Shown in pieces: positions 1 through 10,948 of a stretch of 64,000 nt of DNA. Every line of letters starts with the position of its first letter. The first letter of the stretch is position 1. Below the pieces are notes generated by a model. That model made no database searches. It had not been told where the DNA came from and saw only the letters and a list, made by a program, of their open reading frames with translations. The stretch covers positions 1 through 64,000 of the forward strand of contig NZ_BBRK01000005.1 in the NCBI RefSeq assembly GCF_002090115.1. Direction: 5' to 3'. Source of the DNA: Demequina sp. NBRC 110054. GTDB taxonomy: Bacteria; Actinomycetota; Actinomycetes; Actinomycetales; Demequinaceae. The position numbers and the translations under genes were made by a program.

Positions 1-306
1 TACCAGGGCAATCGTGATGGCGGTCAGCGTCGTGAGGGTGGCTACCGGGGTGACCGTGATGGTGGTTACCGCGGCAACCGTGATGGTGAGCGCCGTGAGG
101 GTGGTTACCGGGGTGACCGCGATGGTGGTTACCAGGGCAATCGTGATGGCGGTCAGCGTCGTGAGGGTGGCTACCGGGGTGACCGCGAGGGTGGCTACCG
201 CGGCAACCGTGATGGTGAGCGCCGTGAGGGTGGCTACCGGGGTGACCGCGACGGAGGCTACCGCGGTGACCGTGAGGGTGGCTACCGGGGCAACCGTGAC
301 GGCGGT
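1..306. repeat. 129-bp in-frame tandem repeat
   Basis: Bases 1-129 and 130-258 are near-identical copies of a 129-bp (43-codon) unit, followed by a partial copy. Each unit holds several shorter GYRG(D/N)RDG-type submotifs. The multiple of three keeps the frame. Such an array can expand or contract by slippage, and it probably continues upstream of the window. Confidence 0.85.
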
Positions 307-1221
307 GGCCGTCCGGGACGCGGCTTGGGAGGTCCGCAGGCGGACCGGGACCGCGGCGCACGACCTGGACAGGCCGAGCGCGCCACGCGTCCTCGGGTCG
401 AGGCCCCCGAGATCCCCGATGAGGTCTCTTTCAACGAGCTGGACCGCGAGGTCAAGGCTCGCCTTCGCACTCTGAGCAAGGACAATGCCGAGGACGTCGG
501 CCGTCACCTCGTGATGGCCGGTCGACTCCTCGACTACGACCCTGAGCGCGCCTACCAGCACGCCCAGGTGGCGTCGCAGCGCGCGGGCCGCGTCGACGTG
601 GTCCGCGAGGCGGCCGCGCTCACGGCATACGCGACGGGACGGTTCGCCGAGGCACTCCGAGAGCTGCGCACCGTGCGCCGTCTCAACGGCTCGAACGAGC
701 ACCTTCCCCTGATGGCGGACTGCGAGCGTGGGCTCGGCCGCCCGGAGCGAGCGCTCGAGATCGCACGCGAGGAGGGCGCCTCCGGGCTGTCCGCCGAGGC
801 GAAGGTCGAGCTCGACGTCGTCGTGGCCGGCGCGCGCATGGACCTGGGTGAGGGCGAGGCCGCCCTTGTGCTCCTGGGCCGTCTCAAGCCCGTCGATGAG
901 GCGCAGCGGCTGCGCATCTCCGCTGCGAAGGCCGAGGTGCTTCGCTCGCTCGGACGCGACGAGGAGGCCGAGGCGCTCGAGGCCGAGGTGCCCGAGCCCG
1001 AGGTCCCCGTGGACCCGTTCCTCGACGATGTGATCCTCTACGACACGGCCGAGGTCTGGGTCGACGAGACAGAGGACGAGGACCACGACGAGGACGAGGA
1101 CCACGCCGAGATTGAGGCGAGCGACGACGAGGACCGCGGTCCCGCATCGTCCGGTGACGTCGACGAGACCATGGAAGCCGACGAGCCGGCGGAGGAGTCG
1201 GCTGACAAGGAGGACAAGTGA
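1..1221 (+). CDS. Repeat-rich RG/TPR-like protein with acidic tail (5' end outside window)
   Basis: The reading frame is open from base 1, so the start lies upstream; about 406 residues are visible. Residues 1-105 are a low-complexity basic stretch built from [16 protein letters not shown] and ERREG units, like RGG-box RNA-binding segments. Residues 145-330 are alpha-helical with TPR-like spacing (for example [15 protein letters not shown]). The last 70 residues are almost all Asp/Glu. It occupies the position of Rv1691 in mycobacteria, upstream of the HAD phosphatase, whose GTG overlaps this stop by 4 bases. The function is unknown; RNA or ribosome binding is an inference from the RG repeats. 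Confidence 0.75.
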   Translation, partial: YQGNRDGGQRREGGYRGDRDGGYRGNRDGERREGGYRGDRDGGYQGNRDGGQRREGGYRGDREGGYRGNRDGERREGGYRGDRDGGYRGDREGGYRGNRDGGGRPGRGLGGPQADRDRGARPGQAERATRPRVEAPEIPDEVSFNELDREVKARLRTLSKDNAEDVGRHLVMAGRLLDYDPERAYQHAQVASQRAGRVDVVREAAALTAYATGRFAEALRELRTVRRLNGSNEHLPLMADCERGLGRPERALEIAREEGASGLSAEAKVELDVVVAGARMDLGEGEAALVLLGRLKPVDEAQRLRISAAKAEVLRSLGRDEEAEALEAEVPEPEVPVDPFLDDVILYDTAEVWVDETEDEDHDEDEDHAEIEASDDEDRGPASSGDVDETMEADEPAEESADKEDK

Positions 1222-2231
1222 CGGAGACGTCGACGCTGCTGGGAACGGAACTTCCGCTGCAGGAGCAGCACGACGTCGCACTGGTCGACCTCGACGGCGT
1301 CGCGTATCGCGGCCCTGAGGCGATCCCGACCGCTCCTCCGGCACTTGCGACGGCCCGCGAGGCGGGCATGCGCGTCGTCTTCGTGACGAACAACGCCAAC
1401 CGCTCTCCCGAGACCGTGGCCGAGCACCTCACCGAGCTCGGCATGCCGACCACCCGTGATGAGGTCATGACGGCCGCACAGGCGGGCGCCGCGCTGCTCG
1501 CGACGCTCGTCCCCGCCGACGCGAGGGTGCTCGTGGTCGGCGGCGACGGACTCGTCGAGGCGGTCCGCGAGCTCGGCTTCGCGATGGTCGACAGCGCCGA
1601 CGACAAGCCCGACGCCGTGATCCAGGGATTCAACCCCGACCTGCGCTGGCGCGACCTCGCGGAGGTCGCCTACGCGGTCCAGGGCGGCGCGGTCCACGTC
1701 GCCACCAACCTCGACCTGACGATCCCGAACGAGCGGGGCATCGCCCCTGGCAACGGCTCGCTGGTCCGCGCCGTGGCGCAGGCGACGGGCGCGATCCCTC
1801 CCGCCGCGGGCAAGCCCGAGAAGGCGATGTTCCACCTCGCGGCGGCGAAGGCAGACGCGAAGAACCCGATGATGATCGGCGACCGCCTCGACACCGACCT
1901 CATGGGTGCGCGTTCCGCTGGCTATGCGGGACTGCTCGTCCTCACGGGTGTTGACCGCGCCCGCGAGGCCATCCTCGCTGCGCCCGAGATGCGTCCGGTG
2001 TACATCTCCGATGACATGTCGGGGCTTGCCGAGCCGCATCCCTCGACCGCCCTCGTGGACGGCTGGTGGACGGTGCGGGACGCGAGGGCCCGCGTGGTCG
2101 ACGGAGCGCTCGAGACCGAGGGCGGCACTCGCATCGACCGGGTCCGCGCGGCGTGCGCCGCGGCATGGAGCTTCGTGGACGAGGGTGGCGAACTCAACAT
2201 TGAGGCGCTTCCCGCCCACGGGGTAGCCTGA
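1218..2231 (+). CDS. HAD-superfamily phosphatase, NagD-like
   Basis: 337 residues from a GTG that overlaps the upstream stop (GTGA). HAD motif I is DLDG (Asp24, Asp26), motif II is VFVTNNAN, and motif IV is [10 protein letters not shown], the arrangement of the NagD/PGP (class IIA) branch with its inserted cap domain. These enzymes dephosphorylate small phosphomonoesters such as nucleotides or phosphoglycolate; the substrate here cannot be read. It is the equivalent of Rv1692 by position. Probably co-transcribed with the preceding gene. Confidence 0.9.
   Translation: MTETSTLLGTELPLQEQHDVALVDLDGVAYRGPEAIPTAPPALATAREAGMRVVFVTNNANRSPETVAEHLTELGMPTTRDEVMTAAQAGAALLATLVPADARVLVVGGDGLVEAVRELGFAMVDSADDKPDAVIQGFNPDLRWRDLAEVAYAVQGGAVHVATNLDLTIPNERGIAPGNGSLVRAVAQATGAIPPAAGKPEKAMFHLAAAKADAKNPMMIGDRLDTDLMGARSAGYAGLLVLTGVDRAREAILAAPEMRPVYISDDMSGLAEPHPSTALVDGWWTVRDARARVVDGALETEGGTRIDRVRAACAAAWSFVDEGGELNIEALPAHGVA
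2224..2229 (+). promoter_or_regulatory. Putative -10 box (TAGCCT) of a leaderless mRNA
   Basis: TAGCCT ends 6 bases before the ATG at 2236, inside the last codons of the upstream gene. This spacing puts the predicted transcription start at the start codon, as in several other genes of this window. Confidence 0.45.
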
Positions 2232-2235
2232 GCCT

Positions 2236-2406
2236 ATGGCTGACATCCACGATCACCGCGTGCCGCTGGGCGAGGTCGACTACCCACCGGAGGTGAAGCA
2301 GGCGCTTCGCTCCGTGACCGAGATGCCGGAGTCGCTGGAGGAGCAGGCGGAGTTCTTCGACAAGATCCAGGAGTCGCTGGCGAATCGTCTCCGCGACGAT
2401 TCCTGA
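2236..2406 (+). CDS. Small conserved hypothetical protein (Rv1693-like)
   Basis: 56 residues, beginning MADIHDHRVPLGEVDYPPEV and ending FDKIQESLANRLRDDS. It is acidic, probably helical, with no signal peptide or membrane segment. The position between the HAD phosphatase and tlyA, and the length, match the small protein Rv1693 of mycobacteria. There is no Shine-Dalgarno sequence; a TAGCCT box 6 bases upstream suggests a leaderless start. Function unknown. Confidence 0.75.
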   Translation: MADIHDHRVPLGEVDYPPEVKQALRSVTEMPESLEEQAEFFDKIQESLANRLRDDS

Positions 2407-2413
2407 GCGAGAC

Positions 2414-3259
2414 GTGCGGCTCGACCGCGCGCTCGCCGAGCGGGGCCTCGCCCGCTCGCGCTCGCATGCGCAGGAGCTCATCCGCTCGGGTGCGGTGACC
2501 GTCGACGGCGCCGTCTCCACCAAGCCGGCCCTCATGGTCGACGAGGTGACGTCGATCGAGGTCCATGGGCAGACGGACTACGTCTCCCGCGCGGCCTTCA
2601 AGCTGCTCGGCGCGCTCGACGCGACGGCACCGCTCGGCCTCGACATCAGCGGCATGACCGCGCTCGACGCTGGTGCGTCGACGGGCGGTTTCACTCAGGT
2701 ACTGCTCGAGCGTGGCATCGGTCATGTCCATGCCGTGGACGTCGGGCACGGACAGCTCTCCGAGCGCATCGCAGCGGACCCCAGGGTGACGGCTCGCGAG
2801 GGAGTCAACGTGCGCGACCTCACGTCCGCGTCCGAGGGCGCGGGCGTGGATCTGGTGGTCGCCGACCTGTCTTTCATCTCGCTCAAGATCGTCCTCCCGG
2901 CGCTCGTCGACTTCGCGCGCGAGGGCGCCCAGATGCTGCTCATGGTCAAGCCTCAGTTCGAGGTCGGCCGTGAGCGCCTCGGCTCAGGCGGCGTCGTGAC
3001 GAGCCTCTCGGACCGCGCCGAGGCGGTGGCCGCGGTGCTTGCGGAGGCGCGCGCGCTCGGCCTTGTCGTGCGCCACGTCGAGCGCAGCATGCTCCCTGGT
3101 CCACATGGGAACGTGGAGTTCTTCGTGTGGGTCGGCGGAGCATGGCAGGCTAGTGACCAGAACGCGACCGCGCCCGCATGGCCCGTCCTCGACGACGAGG
3201 CGCAGGCGGCGGCGATCGCACGCGAGGTCACGTCCTCGTCGGACAAGGAAGGGGAGTGA
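2414..3259 (+). CDS. tlyA: TlyA-type rRNA 2'-O-methyltransferase
   Basis: 281 residues from a GTG 7 bases after the small gene. An S4 RNA-binding domain (residues 1-60, LDRALAERGLARSRSHAQEL) is followed by an FtsJ/RrmJ-like methyltransferase domain with the SAM-binding motif ALDAGASTGG near residue 83. TlyA proteins methylate the ribose of C1409 in 16S rRNA and, in the long type, C1920 in 23S rRNA; in mycobacteria this confers capreomycin sensitivity. It lies between the Rv1693-like gene and nadK, as in M. tuberculosis. Confidence 0.93.
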   Translation: MRLDRALAERGLARSRSHAQELIRSGAVTVDGAVSTKPALMVDEVTSIEVHGQTDYVSRAAFKLLGALDATAPLGLDISGMTALDAGASTGGFTQVLLERGIGHVHAVDVGHGQLSERIAADPRVTAREGVNVRDLTSASEGAGVDLVVADLSFISLKIVLPALVDFAREGAQMLLMVKPQFEVGRERLGSGGVVTSLSDRAEAVAAVLAEARALGLVVRHVERSMLPGPHGNVEFFVWVGGAWQASDQNATAPAWPVLDDEAQAAAIAREVTSSSDKEGE

Positions 3260-4134
3260 TGGGGCGCCGGATCCTCATCGTCGCGAACCCACACCGCGAG
3301 GACACGCTCGCCGCGGTCGAGGTCGCACGCCACGCGCTCGAGAGCTCGGGCGTCGAGACGTGCGCCGTCTTCGACATGGAGCAGGACGTGCCGATCGAGG
3401 CCGCGCTCGTGCTCGGCGGTGACGGGACGATGCTGCACGCGGCCCATCTCACGCGGGACGCGGGCATCCCCCTCCTCGGCGTCAACCTCGGGCACGTCGG
3501 CTTCCTCGCAGAGCTCGAGCGTGACGACGTGGCACACGCCGCGCAGAGGCTCGCCGACGGCGCGTACACGATCGAGGAGCGCGGCACGGTCGACGTGAGC
3601 GTCGTCTCTCCCGACGGAAGTATCGAGAGCGGCTGGGCGCTCAACGAGGCCACGATCGAGCGTGCGAACCCCCGGACGATGCTCGAGGTCTCGCTGGCCG
3701 TCGACGGTCGCCCGCTCTCGAGCTTCGGGTGCGACGGCATCGTCGTGGCGACAGCCACCGGCTCGACCGCGCATGCATTCTCCGGAGGCGGTCCCGTCCT
3801 GTGGCCGAGCGTCGAGGGCCTGCTGCTCGTGCCTCTCGCCGCGCACGCGCTGTTCGCGCGTCCGCTCGTCGTCGGTCCCGACTCGACCTACACGATCACC
3901 GTCGTGCCCCATTCGGAGACCGCTGGCCACGTCGTTCTCGACGGCTCCCGCACCATGGACCTCGAGCCCGGCGGTCGCGTCGAGGTGGCCTACTCGGCCG
4001 GACGCGTGAAGCTCGCGCGCCTTACGGACGCACCCTTCACCGACCGGCTTGTGCGCAAGTTCCACCTGCCCACCACGGGATGGCGCGAGGACGGACGTGT
4101 GCGGGCCCCCGGCGTCGCGGGGGAGAGTCACTAG
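3259..4134 (+). CDS. nadK: NAD kinase
   Basis: 291 residues. I place the start at the ATG at 3259, which overlaps the tlyA stop by one base and follows GGAAGGGG; an in-frame upstream ATG at 3178 lies inside tlyA and is unlikely. The GGDGTML motif (residues 53-59) is the NAD kinase signature, and NEATIERANP and the glycine-rich TATGSTAHAFSGGG segment also fit. It phosphorylates NAD to NADP using ATP or polyphosphate in the cytoplasm. It is the Rv1695 equivalent, between tlyA and recN. Confidence 0.94.
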   Translation: MGRRILIVANPHREDTLAAVEVARHALESSGVETCAVFDMEQDVPIEAALVLGGDGTMLHAAHLTRDAGIPLLGVNLGHVGFLAELERDDVAHAAQRLADGAYTIEERGTVDVSVVSPDGSIESGWALNEATIERANPRTMLEVSLAVDGRPLSSFGCDGIVVATATGSTAHAFSGGGPVLWPSVEGLLLVPLAAHALFARPLVVGPDSTYTITVVPHSETAGHVVLDGSRTMDLEPGGRVEVAYSAGRVKLARLTDAPFTDRLVRKFHLPTTGWREDGRVRAPGVAGESH

Positions 4135-5823
4135 ATGCTTCACGAGCTCTCGATCGAGAACCTCGGCGTCATCGACTCGGCCCGCCTCGAGCTGGGGCCG
4201 GGCCTCACCGTCGTCAGCGGCGAGACCGGTGCCGGCAAGACGATGGTGCTCACCGGGCTCGGGCTGATCCTCGGCTCGAAGGCCGTGCCGGCGACGGTGC
4301 GCGCGGGCGCGGACTCCGCGCTCGCCGAGGCCGTGATCGACGTCGAGCCCGGTTCCGACCAGGCGGACCGTCTCGAGGACGCGGGCGCCGTGCTCGACGA
4401 GGACGGCACGGTGGTCGTGAGCCGGTCCGTCGGCGCGACCACCAGGTCCCGTACCGTGATCGGGGGACGCACGGTCCCGCAGGCCCTGCTCGCGGACCTC
4501 GCGGGCGCGTGGGTCACGGTGCATGGCCAGTCGGAGCAGCAGCGCCTGCGCAGCGCGGCACGCCAGCGTGCGCTGCTCGACGAGTACGCGGGCACGAAGC
4601 ACGCCGAGGTGCTCGGCGAGTTCACGGCGGCGTGGGACGCGTGGCGCGAGGCGCGCGATGAGCTCGAGCGCATGGAGTCGGGAGCCGACAGGGCCCGCAT
4701 GGAGGCCGCGCGCATGCGCGATGACCTCGCCGCGATCGACGAGGTCGATCCCCAGCCAGGTGAGGACGAGCAGCTCGCCGCCGAGGCCGCGGTGCTGCAG
4801 AACTCCGAGGCCGTGCGTGCGGGCGTGGCCGGCGCGCACGAGGCGATCGACGGGGAGTCCGAGCTGACCCTTGTCATCGCGGTCGACGCCGCGCGCAGGG
4901 CGCTCGCCGAGGCGGCGCGCCACGATCCCGCGCTCGATGAGCTCGAGAAGCGGCTCGCCGAGATCTCGTACACCGCGTCGGACGTCTCGATGGAGCTGTC
5001 CTCGTATCTGGATCGGATGGACGCCGACCCCGCTCGCCTCGACGAGGTCCTCACCCGGCGGTCCGCGCTCGCCGGCCTGATGCGCCGCATCGGTGCCGAC
5101 ATGGACGGACTTCTCGAGTATCGGCTGCGCGCCGCTGAGACGGTCGCGGAGGACGATGAGTGGGACGAGCGGCTCGAGAGCCGCCGCGAGGCGGCCGCGC
5201 GGGCGGAGGCCCGCGTGCGAGATGTCGCCGCGCGCGTGACGGAGGGGCGCGTCGCGGCTGCCGCGCGTCTCGCGACCGCGGTCAACGCGGAGCTCGAGCA
5301 GCTCGCCATGCCCGACTCGCAGTTCGCCGTCGACGTCGAGCCCGACGAGCTGCGCCACTCCGGCGCGGACGCCGTCACCATGACCCTTGCGGCGCATCCC
5401 GGCGCGCCCGCGCGCCCGGTGGGGGAGGCGGCCTCGGGAGGAGAGCTCTCCCGCGTGATGCTCGCGATCGAGGTCGCGCTCGCCCGCGGCGCGCATCGCC
5501 CCGGCCACACCTTCGTGTTCGACGAGGTCGACGCCGGCGTCGGAGGCAAGGCCGCGCAGTCGGTCGGCAGGCGCCTCGCGGAGCTCGCGCGCACCCACCA
5601 GGTGCTGGTCGTCACGCATCTCGCGCAGGTCGCCGCGTTCGCCGACACGCACGTCGTCGTCGCGAAGTCGACCGACGGATCGATCACGCGCTCCCAGGTC
5701 GCGGCGGTGACCGGCGACGTGCGCGTGCAGGAGATCGCGCGGCTGCTGTCGGGACACGAGGACTCGGACACCGCACGCGCCCACGCGCTTGAGCTGCTGG
5801 AGGCCTCCACCGTGGCACCATGA
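4135..5823 (+). CDS. recN: DNA repair protein RecN
   Basis: 562 residues, starting immediately after the nadK stop. The N-terminal Walker A is GETGAGKT (residues 29-36). A long central coiled coil follows (about 155-360), then the ABC signature SGGELSRVMLA (about 435) and Walker B VFDEVDAGVGG. RecN is an SMC-like ATPase that acts early in double-strand break repair. No SOS box is visible at the start, so expression probably depends on the operon promoter. Confidence 0.95.
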   Translation: MLHELSIENLGVIDSARLELGPGLTVVSGETGAGKTMVLTGLGLILGSKAVPATVRAGADSALAEAVIDVEPGSDQADRLEDAGAVLDEDGTVVVSRSVGATTRSRTVIGGRTVPQALLADLAGAWVTVHGQSEQQRLRSAARQRALLDEYAGTKHAEVLGEFTAAWDAWREARDELERMESGADRARMEAARMRDDLAAIDEVDPQPGEDEQLAAEAAVLQNSEAVRAGVAGAHEAIDGESELTLVIAVDAARRALAEAARHDPALDELEKRLAEISYTASDVSMELSSYLDRMDADPARLDEVLTRRSALAGLMRRIGADMDGLLEYRLRAAETVAEDDEWDERLESRREAAARAEARVRDVAARVTEGRVAAAARLATAVNAELEQLAMPDSQFAVDVEPDELRHSGADAVTMTLAAHPGAPARPVGEAASGGELSRVMLAIEVALARGAHRPGHTFVFDEVDAGVGGKAAQSVGRRLAELARTHQVLVVTHLAQVAAFADTHVVVAKSTDGSITRSQVAAVTGDVRVQEIARLLSGHEDSDTARAHALELLEASTVAP

Positions 5824-7001
5824 GCCACATGAAGCCCACCCCCCGTCGAGACACCGCACCGACCGAGGGCGAGGTCTCCGGTCCGCTGAGGCTCGAGACG
5901 AACGCGCGCGCCCTGCTGCGGCGGCTCCGCGCCGGAGATGTCGCCGTGCTCGACCTCATGGATCTGGACTCCCGCACCGCCGAGGAGCTGATCGAGGCCC
6001 GCCCCGCGGCCGTCATCAACACCCAGCGCACCCTCTCGGGCCGCTACCCGGCGGGAGGGGCCGCGGTCCTCGTCGGCGCGGGCCTGCGCGTCGTCGACGA
6101 GGCCGGCAGCGCTGTCATGGCGCTTGCCGACGGCACCCACGTGACGGTCGGCGCTGACGGCGTGGTGAGCGCCGACGGCGACGAGCTCGCGCGGGGTACC
6201 GTCCTCAGCCCTGAATCGGTCGGCGAGGAGATGCTGGCCGCCGAGGAGGGACTGCACGTGCAGCTCGCGGCTTTCGCCGCCGACGCCGTGGACAGGGTCG
6301 AGGCCGAGGCGCCGCTCCTGCTCGACGCGGAGGGGCTGCCGGAGACCGGCGTCGACCTCAGCGGCAAGCAGGTCGTCGTGGTCGCGCCCGGATATCGGCA
6401 CAAGGAGCGCCTGGCCGCGCTGCGCCCGTACCTGCGCGAGCACCGGCCCGTGATCATCGCGGTGTCCGAGGCCGCGGACTCCGTGGTGGAGAGCGCGTAC
6501 CCCGCCGCGATCGTGCTCGGCGATGTCGAGACCGTGTCGGAGCGGGCGCTCAAGCGTGCGTCGCACATCTCGCTGCACGACCCCTCGGGAGGCGACGCCG
6601 GCGCGAGCAGGCTCGACCCGCTGGGCCTCGCGCACTCGCGGGTCGTGTCCACCCTTGGCAGCGCGGACCTCGCGATCCTGCTCGCGCACGCGGGTGGTGC
6701 CGCGTCGATCGTGACGCTCGGCGTGCCCGCGCGGCTCACGGAGCTGCTCGAGACCGCCGCCCACGACCAGACCACAGGCGCCGCGGGGACGTTCCTCGCG
6801 AGGCTCCAGGCGAGCGACCGGATCATCGACGCGGAGGCCCTTGCCGTGCTGTACCGCCACCGGTACCCGTGGTGGGTCGTCGCCGCGCTGCTCGCGTCCG
6901 CAGTCCTCGCCCTCGGCGTCGCCTTCTGGGCCACGCCCGGAGGAAGGCCCTGGTTCGAGGACCTCTGGCAGACCGTCGGCGGCTGGATCGGGGTCGCCTG
7001 A
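5820..7001 (+). CDS. steA: SteA-like cytokinetic ring protein (Rv1697-like)
   Basis: 393 residues, ATG overlapping the recN stop (ATGA). The central part resembles a thiamin-pyrophosphokinase-like fold (VVVVAPGYRHKERLAALRPYL). A single transmembrane segment lies near residues 350-370 (WWVVAALLASAVLALGVAF), close to the C terminus. In Corynebacterium glutamicum SteA and SteB form a membrane complex at the division ring. The overlapping steB-like gene downstream and the recN-steA-steB-pyrG order support this call. Confidence 0.85.
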   Translation: MSHMKPTPRRDTAPTEGEVSGPLRLETNARALLRRLRAGDVAVLDLMDLDSRTAEELIEARPAAVINTQRTLSGRYPAGGAAVLVGAGLRVVDEAGSAVMALADGTHVTVGADGVVSADGDELARGTVLSPESVGEEMLAAEEGLHVQLAAFAADAVDRVEAEAPLLLDAEGLPETGVDLSGKQVVVVAPGYRHKERLAALRPYLREHRPVIIAVSEAADSVVESAYPAAIVLGDVETVSERALKRASHISLHDPSGGDAGASRLDPLGLAHSRVVSTLGSADLAILLAHAGGAASIVTLGVPARLTELLETAAHDQTTGAAGTFLARLQASDRIIDAEALAVLYRHRYPWWVVAALLASAVLALGVAFWATPGGRPWFEDLWQTVGGWIGVA

Positions 7002-7924
7002 TGACGTCCTTCCGCTACCACGTGGTGTCCCTCGCCGCGGTCTTCCTCGCTCTCGCCATCGGGATCGTGCTGGGTTCCGGGCCGATGCGCACAGCGCTCG
7101 TGCAGTCCCTGAGCGACGACGTCGACACGCTCGAGCAGCAGGTCGACGACGCGGCTTCCGAGGTCGAGACCGCGCAGGCGGAGGCCGAGGTCGGCAACGC
7201 CTACGCCGCCGAGCTCGAGGCGTTCCTCCTCGCCGACACCCTCGAGGGCGTCGATGTCGCCCTCGTGTCCGTGTCCGACCCGTCAGACTCTCGCGTCGAG
7301 TCGGCGCGCGAGGCCCTCGTGAAGGCCGGCGCGACGATCAGCGCCGACGTGACCGTTGAGGACGCCTGGACGGACTCGACCCAGAGCACGTTCAGGACGG
7401 CGCTCGCGGAGCAGCTCGCGGGACAGGTCGTGGACGTCGATCCCTCGACGACGTCCTCGGATCGGCTGCTCGCGCACGCGCTCGCGCAGTCGCTCGTGCC
7501 CACGGGCGACGACTCGGACGGCTCAAGCGTCCTGCTCGATCTCCTCAAGCAGGCCGACCTCGTGACGGGCACGATCACCGGCTCGTCGACCGCGATCGTG
7601 GTCGTCTCCGGCGACGGCGGCGATGACGAGGATGCTCGCGCGGCGGCCTCGGACACGCTTGCGGGAGTGGTCGGCGTCCTCGACGGATATGTCGATGGCA
7701 CCGTGGCCACGCAGGGGGGGTCGGCCACGGGTGATCTTGCCTCGGCGCTTCGCAACGTGCCTGATACCGCCCAGATCAGCACCGTGACCCAGGTCGGCAC
7801 CATCTACGGCCGCACCGCCGCCGCGCTCGCCCTCGTGGAGCAGATCGCGGGGGGCTCTGGCCACTACGGCGCGGGCTCTGACGGCACGCTGCTGCCGTCC
7901 TTCATCCAGGAGTCCGCCTCATGA
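7001..7924 (+). CDS. steB: SteB/MctB-family membrane protein (Rv1698-like)
   Basis: 307 residues from the ATG at 7001, which shares one base with the steA stop; an in-frame start further upstream would lie inside steA. One transmembrane helix at residues 5-25 (YHVVSLAAVFLALAIGIVLG) is followed by a coiled coil (35-65) and a large acidic extracytoplasmic domain rich in Ser/Thr/Asp. The M. tuberculosis homologue is annotated as copper transporter MctB, while the Corynebacterium homologue SteB partners SteA at the septum. The steA overlap favours the division role. Confidence 0.82.
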   Translation: MTSFRYHVVSLAAVFLALAIGIVLGSGPMRTALVQSLSDDVDTLEQQVDDAASEVETAQAEAEVGNAYAAELEAFLLADTLEGVDVALVSVSDPSDSRVESAREALVKAGATISADVTVEDAWTDSTQSTFRTALAEQLAGQVVDVDPSTTSSDRLLAHALAQSLVPTGDDSDGSSVLLDLLKQADLVTGTITGSSTAIVVVSGDGGDDEDARAAASDTLAGVVGVLDGYVDGTVATQGGSATGDLASALRNVPDTAQISTVTQVGTIYGRTAAALALVEQIAGGSGHYGAGSDGTLLPSFIQESAS

Positions 7925-7958
7925 TCGGCGTGGCCGAGGCGACGCGCACCCGTTCTGA

Positions 7959-9665
<1,707 letters not shown>

Positions 9666-9668
9666 GAG

Positions 9669-10316
9669 GTGACGGACGACGCGTCGCTCGCCGACGTTCC
9701 CGGGCCGCGCCCCGTGCTCGCCACGCATGAGCGCTTCGAGGGCAAGGTCTGGGAGGTCGCGAGCGACGAGGTCGATCTGGGCGGATCTGGCGTCGTCACG
9801 CGCGACTATCTGCGTCACACCGGGGCGGTCGTCATCGTCGCGATGGACCAGCACGACAGGGTCTACCTGGTGCGTCAGTACCGTCACCCGGTAGGGACCG
9901 AGTGCTGGGAGCCCCCGGCCGGGCTCCTCGACGAGCCCGGCGAGTCTCCCGTCGACGCCGCGCGTCGCGAGCTCGCGGAGGAGACCGACCTCACCGCCGA
10001 GACGTGGCACACGCTCGTGGACTACTTCCCCTCGGGAGGCGGCACGTCGGAGGCGGTGCGAGTCTTCCTCGCCCGCGGCATCGGCAGCGTCCCCGAGGAC
10101 GAGCGCCACGAGCGCGAGGCCGAGGAGGCCGACATGATCGGCGCCTGGGTCCCCCTGGACGATGCGGTCGCCGCGATCCTCGACGGCCGGATCCACGCAT
10201 CGTCCGCGGTCGCGGGCCTGCTCGCGGCGGACCGCGCGCGCAGGGACGGCTACGCGTCGCTGCGCGCGGCCGACGCTCCCTGGTTGCGTCCCGAGGCGAC
10301 GCGCCTCATCCGCTGA
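9669..10316 (+). CDS. Nudix hydrolase, ADP-ribose pyrophosphatase type
   Basis: 215 residues from a GTG 3 bases after the pyrG stop, so it is probably translationally linked. The Nudix box reads GLLDEPGESPVDAARRELAEE; the residue two after the final EE is Asp rather than the usual Gly, as in some ADP-ribose pyrophosphatases. Upstream, YLVRQYRHPVG is typical of ADP-ribose/NDP-sugar hydrolases. Matches Rv1700 by position. Its 3' end overlaps the convergent lipoprotein gene by 11 bases. Confidence 0.88.
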   Translation: MTDDASLADVPGPRPVLATHERFEGKVWEVASDEVDLGGSGVVTRDYLRHTGAVVIVAMDQHDRVYLVRQYRHPVGTECWEPPAGLLDEPGESPVDAARRELAEETDLTAETWHTLVDYFPSGGGTSEAVRVFLARGIGSVPEDERHEREAEEADMIGAWVPLDDAVAAILDGRIHASSAVAGLLAADRARRDGYASLRAADAPWLRPEATRLIR

Positions 10317-10947
10317 ACGTTCCCGTCAGCGAGGCCTCGCCGAGCACGTGACCGACCATCGCGTCGACGGCCTCGTTGTACGCGAAGCCCTCGGACAGTC
10401 CGAGCATGGAGTCGAGCGCGTACACCGTGAACACATAGGAGTGCGTGCCCGACGGCGGGCACGGCCCGAAGTAGCCGGTGGTGCCCGCGTCGGTCGCGCC
10501 GTCGATGCCGAGCTCGTCCCAGGCGCCGGCGTCGACGCCCGAGGCGTCGGCCGGCACGTCGATCACGATGGCGTGCACGAAGTCGGAGGCGTCCACGTCG
10601 ACGATCGCGAGCGCGTATGACGCGACGTCCTGGCTCGCGCCCGACCAGGAGAGCGCGGGGCTCGTGTTCGGGCCGTCGCACTGTCCGCCGAATGCCGTCG
10701 TTGAGGCGGAGTCGGGCAGGGCGGCCCCGTCGTCGAAGTCGGGGGACGTCAGGGACAGGGACGATGCGGTGGTCTCGGACGGGTCGACGTCGACGGGGGA
10801 GCCTGTCGGGGCGGTGGTCGGGTTGACGGGTGCCGACTCCTGGTCGGTGACTGTGTCGTCGCCCCCGCAGCCTGCGAGCATCGTCGTCGCGAGCGCGCCG
10901 ATCGCGAGCCCTCCGAGGATGGTCCGCTTCCGCCGCGCCGCAGCCAT
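10306..10947 (-). CDS. PEBP/YbhB-family (Raf-kinase-inhibitor-like) lipoprotein
   Basis: 213 residues, starting MAAARRKRT. A lipoprotein signal peptide ends at the lipobox LAGC (Cys27), followed by a Thr/Ser/Asp-rich linker. The rest is a phosphatidylethanolamine-binding-protein fold: LTSPDFDDGAALP, NTSPALSWSG, DVDASDFVHAIVIDVPAD, GYFGPCPPSGTHSYVFTVYAL. Bacterial members have no settled role. The protein should be anchored outside the cytoplasmic membrane. It ends inside the convergent Nudix gene and follows the threonine ammonia-lyase gene by one base. Confidence 0.9.
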   Translation of the reverse strand: MAAARRKRTILGGLAIGALATTMLAGCGGDDTVTDQESAPVNPTTAPTGSPVDVDPSETTASSLSLTSPDFDDGAALPDSASTTAFGGQCDGPNTSPALSWSGASQDVASYALAIVDVDASDFVHAIVIDVPADASGVDAGAWDELGIDGATDAGTTGYFGPCPPSGTHSYVFTVYALDSMLGLSEGFAYNEAVDAMVGHVLGEASLTGTFSG

Positions 10948-10948
10948 G

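Noticed and set aside
14-475. A repetitive Val/Thr/Ala-rich frame over the tandem repeat
   Set aside because: It is frame +2 of the repeat. The frame +1 reading is continuous with the TPR-like protein and gives the sensible RG repeats.
2953-5859. A 968-codon minus-strand frame opposite tlyA-nadK-recN
   Set aside because: Same artefact; no ribosome-binding site or family signal, and three clear genes lie on the plus strand.
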